Shown piece after piece: positions 1-11,082 of a stretch of 64,000 nt of DNA. The position numbers were made by a program, and so were the translations under genes. How positions within the stretch are numbered: position 1 is the stretch's first letter; the number at the start of each line of letters is the position of its first letter. Source of the stretch: Myxococcus stipitatus DSM 14675 (lineage in GTDB: Bacteria; Myxococcota; Myxococcia; Myxococcales; Myxococcaceae); the NCBI RefSeq assembly GCF_000331735.1, contig NC_020126.1:2046001-2110000 (forward strand), in the 5' to 3' direction. The notes beneath the pieces are model-generated. The model had not been told where the DNA came from and ran no database searches. It saw only the letters and a list, made by a program, of their open reading frames with translations.

Positions 1-1817
1 GCGGAGGTGACGGAGCAGCCCTCGAGCCCCCTGCGCAAGGCGCTGTATGTCGTGGTGGAGAAGATTCAGGGGGGCCGCGAGCGAATCCCGGAGGCGTGGG
101 CGGTGCACGGCACCACCGGCTACCGCTTCGCCAACGCGGTGAGCGGCCTCTTCGTCCACCCCGCGGCCGAGGCCCACCTGACGGAGACGTACGCGCGGCT
201 CACGGGGGAGGCGGGGGACTTCGCGGAGCTGGTGTACCAGAAGAAGCTCCTCATCATGCGCGTGTCCATGGCCAGCGAAATCAACGTGCTGGCGCATGAG
301 CTCAACCGCATCTCCGAGATGAGCCGCCGAACGCGCGACTTCACGCTCAACTCGCTGCGGCGCGCGCTGGTGGAGTTCGTCGCGCTGTTCCCCGTGTACC
401 GGACGTACGTGGACGGCTGGCGGCCGGGGTTGGATGCGCGCGACGTGCAGTACGTCGAGTGGACCATCCAGCGCGCCAAGGAGCGCAACGCCACCACCAA
501 CGCGTCCATCTTCGACTTCCTGCGCGACATCCTCCTGCGCCGCTATCCGGAGCAGTCCGACGAGCGCGAGCGCGCGGAGATGCTGCGCTTCGCGATGAAG
601 CTCCAGCAGGTGACGGGGCCCGTCATGGCCAAGGGCCTGGAGGACACCGTCTTCTACATCTACAACCGGCTGGTGAGCCTCAACGAGGTGGGCGGCGAGC
701 CGGAGCGCTTCGGCGTGCGCGCCAACACCTTCCACCTGCGCAACCAGGAGCGCGCGGAGCGGTGGCCCTCGAGCCAGCTCACCTCCAGCACCCACGACAC
801 CAAGCGAAGCGAGGACGTGCGCGCGCGCATCAACGTGCTGACGGAGGTGCCGGAGGACTGGCGCAAGCTGGCCCGGCGCTGGCTGCGCCTCACGGAGAAG
901 TGGGCGGTGGCCCTGCCGTCGGGGCCCGCGCCCAGCGCGAACGACGTGTACCTCTTCCTCCAGACACTCGTGGGCGCCTGGCCCATGGGGGAGTCCCTGT
1001 CCGCCGAAGGGCACGCGGACTTCCACCGGCGGATGCGCGAGTACATGGCCAAGGCCATCAAGGAGGCGAAGGTCCGCACCTCGTGGACCAACCCGGACAG
1101 CGCCTATGACGAAGCGGTGGCGCGCTTCGTGGACGCGTGCTTCGAGCCGGACAAGGGCGCTTCGTTCCTGGAGGAGGTGCGGGTCTTCAAGCGGCGGCTG
1201 GAGCGCGCGGGGCAGCACAACGCCCTGGGACAGCTGCTCTTGAAGCTGGCCTCGCCCGGCGTGGTGGACACCTACCAGGGGACCGAGTTGTGGGACCTGT
1301 CGCTGGTGGACCCGGACAACCGGCGGCCGGTGGACTTCGAGGCCCGCTCGCGGCTGCTGGAGGCGCTGGACGCCCAGGCGGCGGAGGACCGGGCCGGGCT
1401 GTGCGCTCGGCTGGGCGCGGACATGGATGACGGCCGCGTGAAGCTCTTCCTGGTGTCGCAAGTGCTGCGGCTGCGCTTGCGCCTGGCGGAGCTGTTCCGC
1501 TCGGGCGCGTACCGGGCGCTGGAGCTGTCCGGGGCGCGGGCCCAGACGGCGGTGGCCTTCGCGCGCGAGCGGGAGGAGGCGGGCGTGGTGGTCTGCGCGC
1601 CGCGCTATGTCCTGTCCGCGCTGGAGTCGCCGGAGGGGCTCGCGGGGGCCTACGCCGGCACGTTCCTGGACCTTCCCGAGGCATATGCGGGCATGATGTT
1701 CCGTGATGTCTTCACCGGTCGGCAGGTGCGGCCCGAGCGTGGGGTGGGTGGCGTGGTGCTGCCCCTCGCGCCGCTCTTGTCGGGGTTCCCGGTGGTGCTG
1801 CTGGAGAGGAGCGCGGG

Positions 1818-1821
<4 letters not shown>
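1..1821 (+). CDS. treY: Malto-oligosyltrehalose synthase, C-terminal part (5' end outside window)
   Basis: The frame is open from base 1, so this is the last ~606 residues of a longer protein; the GTG at 7 is internal, not the start. TreY converts the reducing end of maltodextrins to a trehalosyl unit in the TreY/TreZ route. Motifs typical of the TreY C-terminal half are visible: HGTTGYRFAN near the start, STHDTKRSEDVRARI around base 790, and SLVDPDNRRPVDF around base 1300. The family is usually 800-1000 residues, so roughly the first third is missing. The stop overlaps the glgX start by 4 bases (ATGA), which indicates a shared operon for alpha-glucan and trehalose metabolism. Confidence 0.93.
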
Positions 1822-3956
<2,135 letters not shown>

Positions 3957-3980
3957 GAGTGACGGAAGTGTCGACGCCCG

Positions 3981-4014
3981 GGCGCGCCGCCGCTAGGGTG
4001 CGCCGGCCGTTTTT
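3981..4014 (+). terminator. Possible intrinsic terminator after glgX
   Basis: GGCGC (3981-3985) can pair with GCGCC (4000-4004) across a 14-base loop, followed by GGCCG and a T5 run at 4010-4014. The stem is short and the loop large, so the call is tentative. It lies between glgX and the TerC-type gene. Confidence 0.35.
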
Positions 4015-4030
4015 GAAACAGGATTCATAC

Positions 4031-4981
4031 GTGAACACGCAAGTCGCGCTCTGGGTGGGCTTCAACCTCTTCGTGCTGGCGATGCTGGCCGTGGACCTCG
4101 GGCTGTTCCACCGCAAGGACCACGCGGTGTCGCCCAAGGAAGCGGGCATCTGGACGCTGGTGTGGATTTCCATCAGCCTCGCGTTCTGCGGGGGCATCTG
4201 GCACTTCTCCGGCAGCACGCCGGCGCTCCAATGGCTGACGGCCTATGTCGTGGAGTACTCGCTCTCCGTCGACAACCTGTTCGTCTTCCTGCTGGTGTTC
4301 AGCTACTTCCGGGTGGCGCCCGAGCACCAGCACCGGGTGTTGTTCTGGGGCATCCTGGGCGCGTTCGTGATGCGCGCGGTGCTCATCATCGCCGGCGCCG
4401 CGCTGGTGCAGCGCTTCCACTGGCTCATCTACCTGTTCGGCGCCTTCCTCGTCTTCACCGCGGTGAAGATGCTCTTCTCGAAGGACGAGGAGATGGACCC
4501 GGAGCAGAAGGGCATCGTCAAGCTCGCGCGCCGGATGCTGCCGGTGGCTCGGCAGGGCGACGGCAGCCGCTTCTTCATCACCGAGGACAACCGCCGCAAG
4601 GTGACGCCGCTGTTCATCGTCCTCCTGGTGGTGGAGGCGACGGACCTGCTGTTCGCGCTGGACTCCATCCCCGCGGTGCTGGGCATCAGCCAGGACGCCT
4701 TCATCATCTACACGTCCAACGTGTGCGCGATCCTGGGCCTGCGCTCGTTGTTCTTCGTGGTGGCCAGCCTGATGGAGAAGTTCCACCTGCTGAAGGTGGG
4801 CCTGAGCGCCATCCTGGCCTTCGTGGGCGTGAAGATGCTGATTACCTACTTCGACATCCACATCCCCATCAGCCTCTCGCTGGGGGTGATTGGCGGCATC
4901 CTCCTGGCCTCCATCGTCGCGTCGCTCATCTGGCCCAAGGCGCCGGAGTCGGGTGATGACCGGGAGAGCGCCAAAACCTGA
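4031..4981 (+). CDS. TerC/Alx family integral membrane protein
   Basis: A 316-residue polytopic protein of the TerC family (tellurite-resistance associated, Alx-like; family members are implicated in manganese and metal-ion homeostasis). About eight hydrophobic segments are visible. The family features VEYSLSVDNLFVFLLVF near residue 75 and VEATDLLFALDSIPAVLGI near residue 200, with paired acidic residues inside membrane segments, are intact. The frame is open further upstream, but GTG 4031 (MNTQVALWVGF) is chosen because conservation begins there and the upstream part overlaps glgX. The C-terminus is short and charged. Substrate is unknown. In other bacteria Alx is riboswitch controlled; no yybP-type leader was identified in the 74-base gap here. 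Confidence 0.88.
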   Translation: MNTQVALWVGFNLFVLAMLAVDLGLFHRKDHAVSPKEAGIWTLVWISISLAFCGGIWHFSGSTPALQWLTAYVVEYSLSVDNLFVFLLVFSYFRVAPEHQHRVLFWGILGAFVMRAVLIIAGAALVQRFHWLIYLFGAFLVFTAVKMLFSKDEEMDPEQKGIVKLARRMLPVARQGDGSRFFITEDNRRKVTPLFIVLLVVEATDLLFALDSIPAVLGISQDAFIIYTSNVCAILGLRSLFFVVASLMEKFHLLKVGLSAILAFVGVKMLITYFDIHIPISLSLGVIGGILLASIVASLIWPKAPESGDDRESAKT

Positions 4982-5047
4982 GCCTCGTCCGGTGGCCCGC
5001 CGGGGTTTTCCTTGCAACCCGGGGGCCTTGCCTTCAAATGTGGAGGC

Positions 5048-5434
5048 ATGTCTTCCAGCGCCACCACTGACGGGATTCGTATCACCGTGAAGCCGGCTTA
5101 CTGGCCGGAGCGCAGCTCGCCCGAGTCGGGGCAGTACGCCTTCATGTACACGGTGGAAATCGTCAACGAGGGCGAGGCCCCGGCGCAGCTCAAGTCGCGC
5201 CACTGGCTCATCACCGACGCCACCGGGAAGGTGGAAGAGGTGAAAGGGGAGGGCGTGGTCGGCCGGCAGCCGCGCCTGGCTCCGAGCGAGCGCTTCGAGT
5301 ACACGAGCTGGGCGATGTTGCGCACGCCGTTCGGCACCATGCGCGGCAGCTACGAGATGGAGCGGCCGGACGGCTCGACTTTCGAGGCGCGCATCGCGGA
5401 GTTCGCGCTCACCCTGCCCAACGCCCTGCACTGA
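5048..5434 (+). CDS. apaG: ApaG family protein (CoA-synthesis-unrelated DUF525 fold)
   Basis: A 128-residue single-domain ApaG protein with an immunoglobulin-like beta fold. The family hallmarks are present: an internal stretch YTVEIVNEG, then SRHWLITDATGKVEEVKGEGVVG, and the C-terminal motif FGTMRGSYEME. The start is ATG 5048, preceded by TGGAGG at 5041-5046; an earlier in-frame ATG at 5012 lacks such a site. Cellular function is not settled: E. coli ApaG is linked to cobalt resistance and Ap4A levels. The stop overlaps the first base of the hemH start, so it is probably the first gene of a two-gene unit with hemH. Confidence 0.93.
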   Translation: MSSSATTDGIRITVKPAYWPERSSPESGQYAFMYTVEIVNEGEAPAQLKSRHWLITDATGKVEEVKGEGVVGRQPRLAPSERFEYTSWAMLRTPFGTMRGSYEMERPDGSTFEARIAEFALTLPNALH

Positions 5435-6498
5435 TGACGACTCCGGGCGCGAAGCGGGGCTTGCTGCTCCTCAACCTGGGGACTCCGGACGCGCCGGAGT
5501 CCGGGGCGGTGCGGCGGTATCTGCGGGAGTTCCTGAGCGACCCGAGGGTGGTGGACATCCACCCGGTGGGGCGCTGGCTGCTCCTCAACTTCATCATCCT
5601 GCCCGTCCGCCCCGCCAAGAGCGCGGAGGCGTATCGCAAGGTGTGGATGCCCCAGGGCTCGCCCTTGCTGGTGTACAGCCGGGAGCTGGAGGCCGCGGTG
5701 CGCGAGCGGCTGGGCGGCGAGTACGAGGTGGCGCTGGGCATGCGCTACGGCACGCCCTCCATCCCCGACGCGGTGGCGAGCCTGCGTGCGCGCGGGGTGA
5801 TGGACTTCACCGTGCTGCCCCTCTATCCGCAGGAGGCCACGTCGTCGTCCGCGTCGTCCCTGGCGCGGGTGTACGAGGTGATGACGGAGGGCTGGGATGT
5901 CCCCAACGTGCGCGCGGTGCCCGCGTTCCACAGTCACCCGTCGTTCCTGGATGCCTTCACGTCGGTGGCGCGGCCGGTGATTGAGGAGACGCGCTCGGAC
6001 CACGTGCTCTTCAGCTTCCACGGCGTGCCGGAGCGGCACGTGCGCAAGACGGACCCGTCGGGCCAGCACTGCTTCGCGTCCGCGGGGTGCTGCGACGTGC
6101 TCACCGACGCCAACCGCCACTGCTACCGCGCGCAGTGCTTCTCCACCGCGCGAGGACTGGCCGAGCGGCTGGGGCTGAAGGCGGAAGGCTGGAGCGTGTC
6201 CTTCCAGTCGCGGCTGGGCCGCACCCCGTGGGTGAAGCCCTACACGGACCTGGTGCTGCCGGAGCTGGCGAAGCGGGGCGTGAAGCGGCTGGCGGTGATG
6301 TGCCCGTCGTTCGTCGCCGACTGCCTGGAGACGCTCGAGGAAGTGGGGCTGCGCGCCCGCGAGCAGTTCGTCGAAGCAGGGGGCGAGGCGCTGACGCTCG
6401 TCCCCTCGCTCAACGCCCACCCGGACTGGGTGGACGCCGTGGTGCGGATGGTGCGCGAGTCCGACGGCGCGCCGCCTACTGCTGCGGCTTCGCGGTAG
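5434..6498 (+). CDS. hemH: Ferrochelatase with internal cysteine-rich segment
   Basis: A 354-residue ferrochelatase that inserts Fe2+ into the porphyrin at the last step of heme synthesis. LLLNLGTPDAP (11-21) and FSFHGVPERH (194-202) are diagnostic; His196 corresponds to the metal-inserting histidine. Cysteines lie at 213, 219, 220, 230 and 235, just after the active-site strand. A [2Fe-2S] ferrochelatase class with ligands in an internal segment has been described from Myxococcus xanthus, and this arrangement fits it. The ATG overlaps the apaG stop. The last 23 bases overlap the convergent lipoprotein gene. Confidence 0.95.
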   Translation: MTTPGAKRGLLLLNLGTPDAPESGAVRRYLREFLSDPRVVDIHPVGRWLLLNFIILPVRPAKSAEAYRKVWMPQGSPLLVYSRELEAAVRERLGGEYEVALGMRYGTPSIPDAVASLRARGVMDFTVLPLYPQEATSSSASSLARVYEVMTEGWDVPNVRAVPAFHSHPSFLDAFTSVARPVIEETRSDHVLFSFHGVPERHVRKTDPSGQHCFASAGCCDVLTDANRHCYRAQCFSTARGLAERLGLKAEGWSVSFQSRLGRTPWVKPYTDLVLPELAKRGVKRLAVMCPSFVADCLETLEEVGLRAREQFVEAGGEALTLVPSLNAHPDWVDAVVRMVRESDGAPPTAAASR

Positions 6499-7498
6499 GC
6501 GCGGACGGGGGCGCCGACTCCAGCGCGGTGAGCTTCAGCTTCACCGTGCCGGGCGGTACCTGGAGCGCGTTCGCGGGGAAGGCGCCGCTCGTGGTCGCGG
6601 AGATGTTGCCCTCCCACGAACGCCAGTGGCCGGCCTTCACCAGGAACTCACCCTTGCCCGTGATGCGCACCTCGGCGGAGGCGGGCACGGTGGGCGGCGC
6701 GGCGTCCTCGGGGGAGGCCTCTTCCGTGTCCGGGTCCCCCGCGCGCGCGGGCACGGCGGGAGGCGGGCGACGCTGGGTCATCTTGCCGCTGAGCTGCTCG
6801 GACAAGTCGTACTCCAGCGTGGCCACCTGCTCGCCTCCCTCCGCGGGGGTGAGCGCGGTGAGCGTCACGCGGTTGTGGCGCACCGACTTGCTGATGGCGA
6901 ACGCGGGGCCCAGCGAGTCGTGCGTCAACAGCTCCGTGGCCAGGGCCCAGGCGTCCTTGGGGCCCACGGCGGCCATGGGCAGCTCCATCACGAGCGAGGC
7001 CGTGTTGCGGGTGATGCCCTGGAGGCCGTCGAGCACGAAGCCGCGCTCGCTCATGGCGCCGGAGTCCTCCGCGGCGTTGTTGCCCTCGGGGATGACGCGC
7101 AGGTGGTAGCCGCCCGAGCTCGAGCGCTCCACCACGTAGGTGAAGGCGCCGGGGAACGTGGCGGCGGCCGCGGGCGCGCGCTCCACCTTGGGCTCCGGCT
7201 TGTCCTTGCCCTTGCCCTTCTTGCCCTTGGTGTCTTCCTCGGGCTCGGCGGCGGGAGCGGGGCCCTGGCGGTCCAGGGTGAGGCGGTAGGCGATAGGAGC
7301 GTTCCCGGCGAGCTTCCAGCGCAGCATGACCTTGGACGGGTCCACCGCGGGGGCAGCGGCTTGCGGCGCGGCCTTCGCATCGGGAGGGGGCGCGTCCTTC
7401 ATGCCCGGCGGACGGGGGATGGGCTCGAGCTGCCCTCGGGGTTCTTCCTTGCAGGCGGACAGCGACAGGGCGACGACCAGGCCGAACAGGCTTCGCAT
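6476..7498 (-). CDS. Lipoprotein of unknown function
   Basis: A 340-residue protein with a lipoprotein signal: MRSLFGLVVALSLSAC, lipobox LSAC with Cys16. The start at 7498 is chosen because it places the signal peptide at the N-terminus; the frame extends 19 codons upstream. After the lipobox come Pro/Ala-rich linkers and a charged stretch of Lys/Gly/Glu (TKGKKGKGKDKPEPK). The remainder looks like a beta-rich domain with conserved-looking segments FTYVVERSSSGGYHLRV and GEFLVKAGHWRSWEG. I do not recognise the family. It is convergent with, and overlaps, hemH by 23 bases. Probably exported and membrane anchored. Confidence 0.75.
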   Translation of the reverse strand: MRSLFGLVVALSLSACKEEPRGQLEPIPRPPGMKDAPPPDAKAAPQAAAPAVDPSKVMLRWKLAGNAPIAYRLTLDRQGPAPAAEPEEDTKGKKGKGKDKPEPKVERAPAAAATFPGAFTYVVERSSSGGYHLRVIPEGNNAAEDSGAMSERGFVLDGLQGITRNTASLVMELPMAAVGPKDAWALATELLTHDSLGPAFAISKSVRHNRVTLTALTPAEGGEQVATLEYDLSEQLSGKMTQRRPPPAVPARAGDPDTEEASPEDAAPPTVPASAEVRITGKGEFLVKAGHWRSWEGNISATTSGAFPANALQVPPGTVKLKLTALESAPPSAPTAKPQQ

Positions 7499-7678
7499 CA
7501 CGCGGGGACGCTCCTCTGGGAGTACTGGGCGGGATACCGGAGCCCATTCAGGCATTCAAGTCCGTCACCCGGCCGCATTATCCACGGCCTCGGCCTGGGC
7601 GCGCGTGCTCATTCACTTGCAGCCCCAACGCATGATGGCTGACTGCGTCATGGAGGGGCGTCGGGAGGCCCGTGTGGC

Positions 7679-8650
7679 TCAGGGGCCCGCGTCGCGAGGC
7701 GCGGCGGCGCGCGAGAGGCGGTCCCTCACGGCGACGCCCAGGCCGCTGGCCGAGGGGAGGCAGGCGACGAGCACGTCATGTCCTCGCTCATCCGCCTCGC
7801 GCAGCCGGGCGTAGAGCACGCGTGCGGCGCCCGCCGGGTCCGCGGGCACGTCGAAGCGCGCGACGTCGGGAGGCAGCACGAGCCCCTGGGGGCCCAGCAC
7901 GCCCACGCGCAGACCTTGCTCTCGGAGGGCCTGGACGCGCGCGGCGGCTTCGCCCGGCTCGGCGAGGACGACACCGGCGCGCGGCGCGTAGTGCGAGGCG
8001 AGCGAGCCCGACACACGGACCTGCGTGGAGGTCTTCACGGGGACGGCGTGGCCGAGCACCCGCTCGATGTCCTCGGTGGACAGGCCGCCGGGTCGAAGAA
8101 TGGAGGGCGCACCGGAGCTGAGGTCGACGATGGTGGACTCCACGCCCACGGTGCAGGGCCCGCCGTCGAGGACCAGGTCCACGTCGTCACCCAGGTCCAC
8201 GCGGACGTGCTCCGCCGTGGTGGGGCTCACCCGGCCGAAGCGGTTGGCGCTGGGCGCCGCGAGTCCTCCGCCCAGGGCCTTCAGCACGGCCAAGGCCACC
8301 GGGTGTCCCGGCACGCGCAGGGCCACCGTGTCCTGGCCCCCGGTGACGGCGTCCGTGGCGCGCGGCGTGCGGGGCAGCACGAGCGTGAGGGGGCCGGGCC
8401 AGAAGGCGCGGGCGAGCGCGTGGGCGGCCGGAGGGATGTCCCGCGCCCAGGAGGACAGGTGCTCCATGCCGGGCAGGTGGACGATGAGCGGATGGGTGGC
8501 GGGGCGGCCCTTGATGGCGAAGACGCGACGCACGGCCAGCTCGTCCTCGGCGTTGGCCGCGAGGCCGTACACCGTCTCCGTGGGCAAGGCGATGACGCCG
8601 CCGCGCCGCAGCAATTCCACCGCGCGCTCGACGAGCTCCGGATTTAGCAT
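7679..8650 (-). CDS. L-threonylcarbamoyladenylate synthase, Sua5 type
   Basis: A 323-residue protein making threonylcarbamoyl-AMP from threonine, bicarbonate and ATP, the first step of the t6A modification at position 37 of ANN-decoding tRNAs. The N-terminal YrdC domain shows LPTETVYGLAA (22-32), KGRP (47-50), APSANRFGRVSPT (132-144) and VGVESTIVD (168-176). Residues from about 205 form the extra Sua5 domain, so this is the long Sua5 form and not the short TsaC form. Start 8650 puts Met just before the conserved helix. It is divergent from the TIGR01777-like gene, with 31 bases between the starts. Confidence 0.93.
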   Translation of the reverse strand: MLNPELVERAVELLRRGGVIALPTETVYGLAANAEDELAVRRVFAIKGRPATHPLIVHLPGMEHLSSWARDIPPAAHALARAFWPGPLTLVLPRTPRATDAVTGGQDTVALRVPGHPVALAVLKALGGGLAAPSANRFGRVSPTTAEHVRVDLGDDVDLVLDGGPCTVGVESTIVDLSSGAPSILRPGGLSTEDIERVLGHAVPVKTSTQVRVSGSLASHYAPRAGVVLAEPGEAAARVQALREQGLRVGVLGPQGLVLPPDVARFDVPADPAGAARVLYARLREADERGHDVLVACLPSASGLGVAVRDRLSRAAAPRDAGP

Positions 8651-8681
8651 GGGGGTCCGCACTGTCGCGCCAGGAGCAACC

Positions 8682-10100
8682 ATGGGCAAGTCGCACGTCT
8701 TCAATGCGCGCGCTCGGATGCCGGTTTCCGCTTCCGAGTTGTTCGCCTGGCACACCCGGGAAGGGGCGCTCGCTCGGCTGACGCCCCCCTGGGAGCGGAT
8801 GGAGCTCCTGGAGCGCTCGGGCGAGGGCCTCCAGGTCGGTGCCCGCGTCGTGATGAAGATGCGCGTGGGGCCCTTCCCCCGCCGCTGGGTGGCCGAGCAC
8901 ACGGCGTACATCCAGGACTCGCTCTTCCAGGACACCCAGGTGTCCGGCCCGTTCTCGAAGTGGGTCCACACGCATCGCTTCTGGCCCGAGCCCGCGCAGG
9001 GCACCTGCATCCTCGAGGACGAGGTGGAGTACGCGCTGCCGCTGGGCTGGCTGGGGAGCCTGGTGGGCGGGGGCTTCGCGCGGCGCACGCTGGAGCGGGT
9101 GTTCGCCTATCGCCATCGGGTGACGGGAGTGGACCTTCGCCGTCACGCGGCCTTCGCGTCGCGGGGGCCGCTCTCGGTGGCCATCACGGGGGCGTCGGGC
9201 CTGGTGGGCTCGGCGCTGGTGCCGCTGCTCACCACGGGTGGGCACGACGTGAAGCGGCTGGTGCGCAGGCGGGCGGAGGCCTCGCGAGGCGAGGTGGCGT
9301 GGGCCCCCGACAAGGGCGAGGTGGACACGGCGGCGCTCGAGGGCGTGGACGCGGTGGTGCACCTGGCGGGCGTCAACGTCGCGGGCAAGCGCTGGTCGCC
9401 CGAGTACAAGGACGCCATCCTCAAGAGCCGCGCGGAGGGCACGCTCGCGCTGTCGGAGGCGCTGGCGCGGATGAAGCGCAAGCCGCGCGTGCTGGTGTGC
9501 GCCGCGGGCGTCAGCATCTACGGCGACCGGGGCGACGAGCCGCTCACCGAGACGAGCGCGCCGGGCACGGGCTTCCTCGCGGACGTGTGCCGCGTCTGGG
9601 AGGCCGCCACCGCGCCCGCCGAGGCCGCGGGGATTCGCGTGGTGAACCTGCGCATCGGCCCGGTGCTGGACGCGCGGGAGGGCGCGCTGGCGAAGATGGT
9701 GCCCCCCTTCCTCGCGGGAGGTGGCGGGCCCATCGCCTCCGGGCGGCAGTGGATGAGCTGGGTGTCGCTGGAGGACCTGCTGGGCCTCATCCACTTCAGC
9801 CTCTTCACCGACGCGGCGCGCGGCCCCCTCAACGCGGTGGCGCCGGGGGCGGTGCGGCAGGGGGACTTCGCCCGGACGCTCGGCCGGGTGCTGCGGCGTC
9901 CGGCGGTGCTGCCCATGCCCGCGGCGGTCATCCGGACGCTCTTCGGCGAGATGGGGCAGGAGGCCCTGCTGGCGGGTGCCCGGGTGCTCCCCTCCAGGGC
10001 GGAGCAACTGGGTTACGCTTTCGTCCTGCCCGAACTGGAAGGGGCGCTGCGGTTCACGCTGGGCCGCACCACGGAGGGGCTCGAGGTCCGCCACGACTGA
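8682..10100 (+). CDS. SRPBCC domain plus TIGR01777-type epimerase/SDR fusion
   Basis: A 472-residue two-domain protein. Residues 1-150 form an SRPBCC (START-like, cyclase/dehydrase) ligand-binding domain. Residues 165-472 form an atypical extended SDR of the TIGR01777 (YfcH/SulA-like) family, with the NAD(P) motif TGASGLVG at 169-176, VVHLAGVNVAGKRW, and the SIYGDRGDEPLTE segment that carries the active-site Tyr. The C-terminal DUF1731-like tail is present. The ATG at 8682 follows CAGGAG. The fusion is known among proteobacteria; the substrate is unknown. A long open frame upstream lies antisense to the Sua5 gene and is not coding. Confidence 0.88.
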   Translation: MGKSHVFNARARMPVSASELFAWHTREGALARLTPPWERMELLERSGEGLQVGARVVMKMRVGPFPRRWVAEHTAYIQDSLFQDTQVSGPFSKWVHTHRFWPEPAQGTCILEDEVEYALPLGWLGSLVGGGFARRTLERVFAYRHRVTGVDLRRHAAFASRGPLSVAITGASGLVGSALVPLLTTGGHDVKRLVRRRAEASRGEVAWAPDKGEVDTAALEGVDAVVHLAGVNVAGKRWSPEYKDAILKSRAEGTLALSEALARMKRKPRVLVCAAGVSIYGDRGDEPLTETSAPGTGFLADVCRVWEAATAPAEAAGIRVVNLRIGPVLDAREGALAKMVPPFLAGGGGPIASGRQWMSWVSLEDLLGLIHFSLFTDAARGPLNAVAPGAVRQGDFARTLGRVLRRPAVLPMPAAVIRTLFGEMGQEALLAGARVLPSRAEQLGYAFVLPELEGALRFTLGRTTEGLEVRHD

Positions 10101-10152
10101 GCGGCTCGATGCTTGACAATCCCCCCTACCGCGACTGATGGAATGGCTTTCT

Positions 10153-11082
10153 ATGATTCAGGTCGAAGGGCTGACCAAGTACTACGGTGAGCACGCGGCC
10201 ATCCGGGACCTGGCCTTCACCATCGGGCAGGGTGAGGTCATCGGCTTCCTCGGCCTCAATGGCGCGGGCAAGTCGACGACGTTGAAGGTCCTGGGGTGCG
10301 TGCTGCTGCCGACCGCCGGGCGCGTCGTCATCGACGGACATGACGTGGTGAGCAATGCCCACGAGGTCCGGCAGCGCATCGGCTATCTCCCCGACGTGCC
10401 GCCGCTCTACGACGAGATGACGGTGGGCGAGTACCTGGCCTACGTCGCGCGGCTTCGCGGCGTGACGGCGCGGGACGCCGCGGCCCGGGTGGGCGAGGCC
10501 GAGGAGAAGACGGGGCTTCGCGAGGTGGACGGCGAGCTCATCTCCACGCTCAGCCACGGCTACCGGCAGCGCGTGGGCGTGGCGCAGGCGCTGGTGCACA
10601 AGCCCGCGCTGCTCATCCTCGACGAGCCCACCAGCGGCCTGGACCCGCGGCAGATCGTCGAGATGCGCGACGTCATCCGGGGACTCAAGGGCACGCACAC
10701 CGTCCTGGTCTCCAGCCACATCCTCCCGGAGATCTCGCAGACGTGTGACCGGCTCCTCATCATCCACAAGGGGACGCTGGTGGCGCAGGGGACGGAGGAG
10801 GAGCTGGGGCGGAAGATGGGCGGCGGAGGCTCCATCGAGGTCGAGGTGCGCGGAGACCAGGCGCGCGCGGTGGAGGTGCTCCAGGGCTTCGGCGCGGTGG
10901 AGGTGGACCGGGCCGTGGACGGCGTGGTGTCGCTGAGCCTGCGCGCTTCTCCGGACCTGCGTCCGCGTGTGGCGCAGGCGGTGGTGGGCGCGGGGCTGGA
11001 GCTGCTGCGCCTGGACCAGGGCGCGGGGCAGTTGGAGTCCATCTTCCTCAGGCTGACGCATGGCCAGGAGGTGCGCGCGTGA
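10153..11082 (+). CDS. ABC transporter ATP-binding protein (GldA-like)
   Basis: A 309-residue ABC ATPase of the ABC-2 type. Walker A GLNGAGKST, signature TLSHGYRQRVGVAQAL (LSHG in place of LSGG, common in this subfamily), Walker B LLILDEPTSGLDP and the switch His in VSSHIL are all intact. The C-terminal ~80 residues form the regulatory extension of GldA/CcmA-like ATPases. ATG 10153 (MIQVEGLTKYYG) is taken as the start; ATG 10138 adds five residues. The stop overlaps the permease start by four bases. First gene of a four-gene operon with permease, GldG-like and DUF4340-like proteins. Confidence 0.92.
   Translation: MIQVEGLTKYYGEHAAIRDLAFTIGQGEVIGFLGLNGAGKSTTLKVLGCVLLPTAGRVVIDGHDVVSNAHEVRQRIGYLPDVPPLYDEMTVGEYLAYVARLRGVTARDAAARVGEAEEKTGLREVDGELISTLSHGYRQRVGVAQALVHKPALLILDEPTSGLDPRQIVEMRDVIRGLKGTHTVLVSSHILPEISQTCDRLLIIHKGTLVAQGTEEELGRKMGGGGSIEVEVRGDQARAVEVLQGFGAVEVDRAVDGVVSLSLRASPDLRPRVAQAVVGAGLELLRLDQGAGQLESIFLRLTHGQEVRA

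Noticed and set aside
4199..4214. Sigma54-like sequence TGGCACTTCTCCGGCA on the plus strand
   Set aside because: It has GG and GC at the right spacing but lies inside the TerC-type coding region, and no gene starts at a suitable distance.
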